Of a stretch of DNA of 64,000 bases, positions 56,719 to 64,000 are shown one piece after another. The notes under the pieces are model-generated. The model was not told the origin of the DNA, ran no database searches, and worked only from the letters and a program-made list of their open reading frames with translations. The position numbers were made by a program, and so were the translations under genes. The DNA is from Seison nebaliae. Taxonomy: Eukaryota > Rotifera > Pararotatoria > Seisonacea > Seisonidae. The stretch is from positions 1-64,000 of the forward strand of contig JALJEE010003038.1 of the NCBI GenBank assembly GCA_023231475.1, in the 5' to 3' direction. Numbering within the stretch: position 1 is the stretch's first letter; each line of letters begins with the position of its first letter.

Positions 56719-57933
56719 TTATTTACCAATCAATAAATCTTCTTCACATGTCACATGACGACTTAATGTAAATTCAACAGGTAAATGATCACTAATATTC
56801 TTCGCCTGAAATCAATAAATTGGATATTAGTAAAAGAAATTGTTAGATTTAAAAACTGAACATCTTTAAATGACAAATTTAATTCTTTAGTGAAATTATA
56901 TACGTATGCTTGATGATGTAAAACGCTTTCAAAGAAATCTTCTCCAACAAGACCAATACGATCGTGGGCGCACTTTGATGCGAAAACGGTTGTATCTTTG
57001 TCGTCTGGTATTAAATGTACCATCTTCATATTATTATAATGCGCCACTTTGATATTTTTCCATTTAGTGTATTTGATATAGCGACTACATCCCGCATTCC
57101 AATCTCCCATATATGCAATATTGTGGGGTTGATTTGGACTTTCTCTCAATTTACTCTCAGTCGTTAAGTATTGGTGAACGTTGGCCAATGCCAAAGCTTC
57201 GATATCTGCATCTCGGGGCTTCAAATGTAAACCAACTAATGTCATGTTTTGAATTGCTTCAATAGAATGTTAGAAAAGGACTTTGGAGAAAATAAAACAA
57301 AGAAACTATTGGAATTAGATAAACCCAATTTGACCATATACGGAGGACGTTCATAAGTGTCATTGAGATTTGGATAATAATCAACACCGAGAACTTTTAC
57401 ATTAAACTTTTTCCTAGAATAGAGTAGAAATATTTCAAACAGTCACAATTGATGAGAATTTCAAAACCGATAAAATAGTCCTACTCGTTCCGTTTGTCTA
57501 GATCTCCCCAATGCTCGACTGATGAGCATAGCGTAGCTCGTGTTTAAATCCTGTACATGTCTCAAAGTTAGATACATTATTTTCTGAAAATTAGTGTCAT
57601 TCTACAACCTGTTAAGATCGTCTAATACTGCATAGGGAACTGCGATTGGTCCCACAAATTCGAGCACAATCAATATGTCATAACGTTCCATTATCTACCA
57701 GAAAGATCGTCAGATATTTTTGATTATTAATCGATATTCACCTTCAATATTCGTTGTACAACATGAGTTCTTCGGTATTTGGTTTGTCCAAAATTTTGAA
57801 TATTGAATGATCCAATTTTCAAAGTTTCATCAGTTGTGTTACTGAGTTTCGGAATGCTAAATTCGTCACATAATCTTGTTTGAGAATAGTTTAATAAAGT
57901 TGTGATCGATATGATTAATAGAAGAAATTTCAT
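56719..57933 (-). CDS. Secreted DNase I-family endonuclease
   Basis: Six exons: 57933-57742, 57694-57629, 57583-57468, 57413-57325, 57256-56862 and 56805-56719, total 314 aa with a signal peptide (MKFLLLIISITTLLNYSQT). Family blocks: KIGSFNIQNFGQTK (metal-site Asn), RYDILIVLEFVG (catalytic Glu), ALGRSRQTERVGLFYR, VGLHLKPRDADIEALAL (first catalytic His), YMGDWNAGC (Asp/Asn pair), CAHDRIGLVG, and ISDHLPVEF (second His). Mammalian DNase I has the same order and similar length. All catalytic residues are present, so an active Ca/Mg-dependent endonuclease is expected, used in digestion, defence or clearance of extracellular DNA. The second exon's donor is ambiguous (57629 keeps the frame; 57609 gives a stop). 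Confidence 0.88.
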
Positions 57934-58194
57934 ACTATTATTACTTGTAAGACTTATGTAACTTCTTCCGAGACGTTCAACATTTTATGGAATTGTAGTA
58001 TTATCATCTGGAACTGTTCTCATAAGCTGAAAAATGTCCATATCAACTGAAAATGACCATCAAATAAAATTGACAAGTTCGTACTTGATAGTTTATACAC
58101 AAATACACATTTCCTTGAATCCCATAATAATAAATATGATAATTAATATGATTTAAATATTTTCATATAAAATTAATCAATATTTATTAATTAT
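57934..58194. other. Spacer
   Basis: No exon; contains the promoter side of the DNase gene. Confidence 0.4.
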
Positions 58195-59170
58195 TCATTA
58201 TTTATTATCAAAATTCCCTTCAGGATAAATTAGAAACAATATTAAAAAATTCCGGTCCTCACCAATGTTGATCAAGTGATGCAAGTCGATAAGAGTTTCT
58301 TGATTAATTGGAGAAGACGTGATCGGATCGTAAGAAAAAATGAAGTCCTTAAAATAGGGAAGGAGAATATCTCGTGGTAAATCGTAGTACCGATAGAAGC
58401 GTAGTTTCGTAGTATGAGAAAGGATTGAGTGAATGTGGGAAGCATCAGTATAAGTAGTAAAAGAAGTGAGAGGATTCGAAATTGGAATTTTGTCCAGAAG
58501 AGAAAAAATTCGACGTGAAAACAGAATAGGCAGTGGAAGAAAACCGACGGTGCCGAATAGTAAAGAACGATTGCACCTGTGGAAAGAACAGACTATTCTC
58601 CTCATAAGCCGATTGTAGCGCGTGATCAATTGACAGAAATGAATGTTGCGTGCATAGGGAAATAGTTTCTAAAAAGGATAGTGGAAGAACTAAACGCTTA
58701 AAAAGTTGTAGATGTAATTTTAAAGGAACGAACTTCGTCTTGGGAGAGAAAGAGAAAAAAGATCTGCATAATTTGTTTCGAATGTGATCCAAGGCGAAAG
58801 AGGAGATACAACGGAGATCGATGGTTGAACCAAGAAAGATAGTTCAGGATTTAAGTGGAATTGAGGAGAAAGAACGTTTGTCTGTTGATAATGGGCAGCA
58901 TTTGGAGGGATTCATGGAGACTCTCTCTAGGAGAGAAGAAAAGATAATTGTCCATATGACCGTTTCAGATGACGCAGAGAACGGTCTACGATCATGATGT
59001 CATCTGCATAGGCGGAAAACGATTGTTTACTATGTAAAAGTCGCTTGACTCATTTAGATTGCTGAGAACGCCGTCAATGACTAACCCAAAAAGCCAAGTA
59101 CCTAGAATGGTACCTTGACGAACACCAGAATTGGTATTGTGTACCAGTGAAAGTGGGCTTTCACCCCAAA
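58195..59170 (-). mobile_element. LINE fragment with RT YADD box and 3' end
   Basis: Read on the minus strand from about 59150: GVRQGTILGTWLFGLVIDGV (RT motif B region), then after a one-base shift SFSAYADDIMIVDRS, the catalytic YADD box, then LNPSKCCPLSTDKRSF-like sequence and, in two overlapping frames (58792-58445, 58629-58198), the ORF2 C terminus. It ends at cccttcaggataaat, close to the ends of the fragments at 3320 and 44375. Frameshifts show that it is dead. It complements the fragment at 11-1075, which holds the earlier RT blocks of what looks like the same family. Confidence 0.8.
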
Positions 59171-59346
59171 AATATTCACAATATAAAGAATATATTGAGC
59201 TGAAGAATTTCTTGGCTTGTTTGTTCTAAACAAACTTAACCGATAAATTTGAAGGATTATATGATAAATTACTAATCAAATTCAACCAATTAGCTTTAGA
59301 GTAACGTGATATTTAAAGAAATATATTTATTAATTCATAATTCTTA

Positions 59347-60945
59347 ATGGGACGATATAATAAGAAACCAGCCAAAACTGGCGAGATGGATGATCGACAA
59401 ACGCTGATGGATGCACTAATCGAAGAAGATACACAATTGGAAATGAAATGTTTAAGTGAAGCGAATTGTTCAATGAAGGATGTTGATTTCAAAAGTGTAA
59501 AACAGAAAATTACTAAAGGAAATCGGAAGAACATGATAAATAAAAACAAGAACAAAGTTCCAATTTTATTTTCGATTTATCTTTTTCAGAAATTGATGAT
59601 TGTTAGAAAGTTACTGATTCCATGAAAATCTTAGAAGCTGCCCGTGCCCAACAAATTAGTGAAGGAGTGGAAAATAATACGCCGATTTCAGAAATGTTTT
59701 TTACTTTCCTTTATTCCATATTCTTTCATTTTTTCTTTATAAAGAGATTTTCCTGAATTCATTAAAGGTGACGAACAAGAAGATAAACGAGATGCAATTG
59801 GTTTTGAAGATAAAGAAATTGTTTTCCAATTCTTATATTTGAATAAATTAAAATTTCCATTTTAGAATATCGATAAAGAGGAAGAAGATATTTTCAAAAA
59901 TTTCCAAATGATGGCATTGCCACCGAACGTTCAATTTGAAAGTCGGGAACTTTATTCGAAATTGATCGAACAGAAAACAACGTCGAAAAGGAATGAATTG
60001 AATAAAGAAATGTTAACGAATTTGAATGGAATGTCGAATAATGAGATAATGAATGAACAAAATGAAATTGTAGATCGAATGCTTCATCCAAAATTAGGCA
60101 AATTAATAATTGAAATGAGACCAATCCTCAAGAAATATCGAAGTGGTCGATTACCAAAATTATTCAAAGTTATTCCATCATTGAAGAATTGGGAAGCTGC
60201 ATTATATATCAGTCAACCGCATAATTGGTCAGCAGCGACAATTTATGCAGCAACCAGATTATTTGTGGCAAATCTCGATAATCAGATGTCTCAACGATTC
60301 TATAATTTCGTCTTACTACCACGAGTTCGAGATGATATTGCTGAATATAAAAAATTAAATCGTCATCTTTTCATGGCGTTGAAACGAGCGATTTTCCGTC
60401 CAGCCGCTTTCTTCAAAGGAATCGTCTTACCATTAGCTCTCGATGGTACGTGTACGTTGAGAGAAGCACTTCTATTATCAGCCATCCTTCAACGTTGTAG
60501 TATTCCCATGTTACATTCAGGGGCGGCAATATTGAGATTGGCAGAAATTGAGAGATATAATGGAGTTTGTTCCATTTTCTTAAAGACATTATTAGACAAG
60601 AAATATTGTTTACCTTATCGCGTAATTGATGCTGTGGTACATCATTTCATTATGTTCGATCGTGCAAATATCGTTGATATGACGACATTGAAAGATGGAA
60701 GATTACCAGTCATTTGGCATCAGACATTTTTGGTATTCGTCCAACGATACAAAAATGATATTAGTGATGAACAACGTAGTATGTTATATAACGTCTGTCG
60801 ACGTCATTTTCATGAACAGATTACTCCAGAAATTCGACGTGAATTACATATCGGTCATCAAAATCGACAAAAGAAAGCAGAAATCGAAATAACAGATAAC
60901 TTCGCTTCCGCTCTCACATTCTCGACGGACGGATGTTTCGAATAA
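59347..60945 (+). CDS. BYSL: Bystin (40S ribosome assembly factor)
   Basis: Four exons, 59347-59556, 59607-59695, 59745-59820 and 59866-60945, sum to 484 aa. Bystin (yeast Enp1) is needed for 20S pre-rRNA processing and export of the small ribosomal subunit. The variable N terminus is charged; exon 2 carries the conserved MKILEAARAQQ; the C-terminal domain is strongly conserved: KYRSGRLPKLFKVIPSL, NWEAALYISQPHNWSAATIY, FYNFVLLPRVRDDIAEYKK, ALDGTCTLREALL, LLDKKYCLPYRVIDAVVHHF, LPVIWHQTFL, TPEIRREL. Introns of 45-50 nt lie only in the N-terminal third. Residues 1-70 fit bystin less well and rest on the exon joint. Confidence 0.93.
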
Positions 60946-61072
60946 AAACTTCTTTCCCTTCATTTTATTTCTTTTATTTGGAAAGATATTCAGTTTTATT
61001 CTCCCATATTGTCTTCTTTTTTTAAACAGAACCATCTTTTCTCCCTCTATTTCCACAATACTCGTTGAAATT

Positions 61073-62099
61073 ATGCCAGAGAATGATAATCAGAAAGTCG
61101 AACTTAAGAACGACGTCTCGCCAAACGTGAAGAGTCTAGCGAAACAATTCGATAGTATATGGAAGAATAATTTTGATAAATATCATCCGGATAATCAGAA
61201 CGCGAAAGATGTAACTGTAGATAATGTTGAAAATTTAATAATTCTATAAATTCTAAAGATATTTTTCTTTTTTTCATAGAATTTGAAGAGGAAAATTATC
61301 ATTCGAGAATTAGATATTGAATTAGTTTAATTTTTTCATTCATTTCAAATTCGTTCAAATTCTTTTCCTCCAGAACAATACAGATTTGCAATGGGTGAAA
61401 GCCATATCTCGGTGCAACTATATCGAAATCAACAAATTAGTTACAACCGATAAAAAATTAATTGCGACGAAAGTTATTCATTAAATTTTTGAGAAGATAT
61501 TTTAAATAGATTTAGGATCCAAAAATTGGTGTTAGTTTCAAATGAATTTTATTTATTCAATCAAATACTTTTTAGTACGTTAGGTTTTATTTAAAAGATT
61601 CATGTGATAAACATATTTTTGTTTATAGACTTGGTTACATTGGACAGCAAAATTTAATGATGTTGCTATATTCAAATTGTTGAATCACCAATTACCAGCA
61701 TATACAAAATCGATTGCATTGGTTGAATGTTTTATTAATGGACAAACTGCGACACATTTAGCAGCTCAGTTTCGTTATAAATCACTTGTGCCATTCTATT
61801 TGAATGAAGAGGAACGAGTGAAACTTGGAAGTAATGATCATGGAGATAGAAGAGATATGTTCAACATACTAACAACTGAATATCCGGAAACGTTAGATAT
61901 TAGAGATTTTTCAGGAAAAACACCGAGACAATTGGAGAAAATGGCATTCAAAGAATATGCAAAAGAAACTCAAACAACATCAGATAGCTGGTCGGTAGGA
62001 GTGAAACATAAGAGAATTGAGGAAAATGAAGGAAGCGACAACGAAAAGGAAACAATCCAAGAGAAGTCGGGAGAAACTGTAAATGTTTCACATTTCTAA
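61073..62099 (+). CDS. SOWAH-like ankyrin-repeat protein
   Basis: Five exons, 61073-61210, 61280-61324, 61374-61472, 61516-61530 and 61629-62099, give 255 aa. The middle holds two ankyrin repeats: DPKIG|TWLHWTAKFNDVAIFKLL and FINGQTATHLAAQF, followed by DIRDFSGKTPRQLEK, the order seen in sosondowah (SOWAH) proteins, where DxxTGYTALHWAAKHG opens the repeat block. Before them is DLQWVKAISRCNYIEINKLV, like the family's pre-repeat helix pair. The tail is acidic and low complexity. Exon 4 is only 15 nt and encodes the DPKIG turn. Starts 127 bp after bystin on the same strand. Cellular role of the family is unclear. Confidence 0.75.
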
Positions 62100-62247
62100 A
62101 TTGTTAGTCAATGAAAATTTTATTTCATATATCAATATCGATTAATTTCCATTCCATTTGCTTGTATAATATTTTATTTTCTGTTTAAAATTTTGTTCAA
62201 TATATACATTATTATTCCTGCACATGAAATTCTTTATAGAAATTTAT

Positions 62248-62654
62248 TTAATAAATAATTAAAATTAAAGAAATTAATATCACTAATATATTGATTGGTA
62301 TTAATATTGTAGTTTGGTTACAGAAGTTTTCATGACAACATTGATTCTTCAGAAATTGTGCCCCATAAAACGATACCAGACAATCGTTTTTGGTTGCACA
62401 TCCTCGATAATTAATAGAGAAGAATCCAACGTGCTACAATTATAATTAAAATTTATTTAAATTTCTATAAATTTCTTAACCAAACACCCGCTTGACTTTA
62501 AGCAGTCAGTTATGTCGGTTTCGTTTAACAAAGGATTACTACATCTGTTTCCATTGCAAGCATAACAAAGAATCTTTTCGTCAGTTTCGCTGGATATTCC
62601 GTTCGAAATATCTAACAATAGTATTAGTGTGGCTGTTATGAATTGTGGATTCAT
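62248..62654 (-). CDS. Ly6/three-finger GPI-anchored protein
   Basis: Two exons, 62654-62481 and 62433-62248, 119 aa. Layout: signal peptide (MNPQFITATLILLLDIS), the opening LCYACNGNRC, DITDCLKSSGC, then after the intron YRGCATKNDC and the family end QCCHENFCN (CC...CN), closing with a hydrophobic GPI-addition tail (LIPINILVILISLILIIY). The Cys spacing is that of the Ly6/uPAR fold, as in insect quiver and other small surface proteins that modulate channels or receptors. The three-finger fold here is predicted to be a membrane-tethered cell-surface protein. The intron position within the domain fits the family. Confidence 0.8.
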
Positions 62655-63302
62655 CAATAGCTGTATGTGTTGAATTCCCAGAAAGCATTGGAAGAATGGG
62701 AGAAAGTAACGAGAATTTGGAAGGAAGTAAACTTTTGTATTCGGGTAATAATCGTCCTACGCTTGAATGAAGTTCGATAACATTCTCATAGGAAATTTAG
62801 AGTTGAAGTTTTTTCAATATTTTCAAAATCTTCCTATAAATAACGATCGATCACTCAACCAATTCTCTCTGACGAATACAGAGAGAATATTTGTTACTGC
62901 AGGCAATAAGGTACTACAATAAGGAGAGTTAGAGCTGTTCGACGACAGAATAGAGATTTACAGATAAATCAATGGTCCAATTGAGTTGAATGGTAACTTT
63001 ATATTTCATTGAGAATGTATAATGGCTCCCAGTTGTTAGGAATGATAAAATATCTTCGATAATTCATTCATTAACAAAGAGGAAGTTAATTTAATAATTT
63101 ATTTAAATAAATTATCCAATTCTCTCATTCATTACCATAGAGGAAACATTGTCTGTCAGTAATTGAATGAGTTATATTACAAACTGTAGAATAGTTATGT
63201 CACATGAATTCCATAGTAATTTATCGAGTGTCATATAAATAATTGGGAAGTCGAGGTCATTCATTTTCAAATCTCAACTAAACAACGCGAGTCGCTCCTA
63301 AA
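62655..63302. other. Intergenic region, likely shared promoter
   Basis: Lies between the divergently oriented Ly6-type gene and the possible gene starting at 63303. No coding exon. Contains a short inverted CATTGAATGA/ATTCATT-like AT-rich area; nothing firmer. Confidence 0.4.
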
Positions 63303-63981
63303 ATGTTTCTTTCAAGTAAGTTTATTTGCCTTAAAAAACGTATTTCATACCATATCAGTGACACATAGTAAGAAGATCTTTTAAAACCATTTGGATATCT
63401 TTTCTTTTCGATTCAAATTGTTCATTGAACAATAAACATTCTGTTCTATATAAACTAATGGAAAATAAAAGGATGATTAGATTTTTAAATATTTAACTTA
63501 AATCTAAAATTGGCAATAAGTAAAGTTGACTAAAATTAATCAGATTTGACTAAAAGTTAGTGTATTGGGAAGGAAATACGACGTTAAATCGGGAGATCTG
63601 GAAGAATATTGCGACTGCTGCCAAATAGATATTTGACTATAATGATTAAATAACATTGAAGTGGAAATATAATGGGAATTTACTCATAATAATGTGAGAA
63701 TAAATAAGAAGGTTCAACATCTTCTTTGTTGGGATGAATTATAATAGAAAACTAAATGGAAAGAACTTACCAATGTTGCCGGTTAAAAGAGAACACCAAA
63801 TATTTTCTTTTGGATGATCTTTAGCTTTATTTACAGATTTGTTTATGGTACAACACCATGATGATGATGATGATGAATTCTTTTATATCTTCAAAAGAGA
63901 AAACGATAGAACTCATTTAAATGGAGAATATATGTTCACAAATGAAGATGGGCCAAATTGTGCTTCCGAATAATTCTACTG
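63303..63981 (+). CDS. Possible new gene start, short first exon (tentative)
   Basis: ATG at 63303 (ATGTTTCTTTCA) is followed after 13 coding bases by gtaagttt, an excellent splice donor. Very short first coding exons of this type are common in secreted-protein genes. A late frame after an acceptor at about 63831 (tttatttacag) has a fitting phase and reads LFMVQHHDDDDDEFFYIFK to a stop at 63981. Whether this is the true second exon is not established, and exons between may be missed. Confidence 0.3.
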
Positions 63982-64000
63982 TGAGAAGGTTACTCTGAAA

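Noticed and set aside
57609-57694. Longer version of DNase exon 2 ending at 57609 (adds VLDDLNR-like residues)
   Set aside because: It resembles the family but any joint to the next exon gives a stop; the donor at 57629 keeps the frame.
63867-63895. GAT repeat as a microsatellite feature
   Set aside because: Only five or so units and probably coding for Asp in the tentative last exon.
1-64000. tRNA, rRNA, CRISPR, bacterial operon or phage signals
   Set aside because: None seen on either strand; the window is eukaryotic and intron-rich.

Overview
The window is AT-rich nuclear DNA of an invertebrate animal. The evidence is animal-type genes interrupted by very many introns, most only about 38-60 nt long, that begin GT, end AG and keep the reading frame when removed. 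The gene set is metazoan: cGMP-dependent protein kinase, an aminergic GPCR, a DEG/ENaC-like channel, a ZP-domain protein, a Ly6-type protein, DNase I, bystin, DNAJC27, GPR155, PDSS2 and sphingosine-1-phosphate lyase. Asn/Ser/His-rich disordered exons, a small MSP-like domain protein and compact spacing suggest a small ecdysozoan (nematode- or mite-like), but the phylum cannot be fixed from sequence alone. Almost all gene models below were assembled by hand from exon fragments with matching intron phases, and most of them sum to a whole number of codons.

Region 1-6.4 kb is a transposon graveyard: a broken LINE reverse transcriptase, a CENP-B/Tigger-like helix-turn-helix remnant, a LINE 3' end with a TA-rich tail, and an LTR-element integrase fragment. 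A small intact secreted ZP-domain gene (2187-3152) sits among them. At 6.4-16.6 kb is a compact block: S1P lyase, then 43 bp later a secreted kinase-like (pseudokinase) protein on the same strand, then on the minus strand DNAJC27, a GPR155-like transporter/receptor without its DEP domain, and an unnamed single-pass membrane protein.

Region 16.8-30 kb is one gene, a cGMP-dependent protein kinase of 17 exons (about 1,879 aa). It has a 990-residue disordered first exon, a coiled coil, two cyclic-nucleotide domains (the second with degenerate ligand contacts) and a complete kinase domain. A second giant disordered ORF (1,032 aa) lies inside its largest intron, on the same strand. From 30 to 34.5 kb no gene is seen except a possible 5' UTR exon. 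At 34.5-40.6 kb is an aminergic GPCR whose third intracellular loop is about 1,490 residues long.

Region 40.8-49.3 kb mixes a zinc-ribbon protein, a DEG/ENaC-like gene lacking a recognisable second membrane segment, LINE and MULE remnants, a second secreted kinase-like gene (this one with ATP and catalytic residues) and an MSP-like protein. Region 49.4-64 kb carries a CNBD2-like cyclic-nucleotide protein, PDSS2 (ubiquinone synthesis), an unnamed acidic protein, a secreted DNase I, a third large LINE piece, bystin, a SOWAH-like ankyrin protein and a Ly6-type GPI-anchored protein. The genes are unrelated housekeeping, signalling and secreted functions. No prokaryotic, CRISPR or rRNA/tRNA features were seen.
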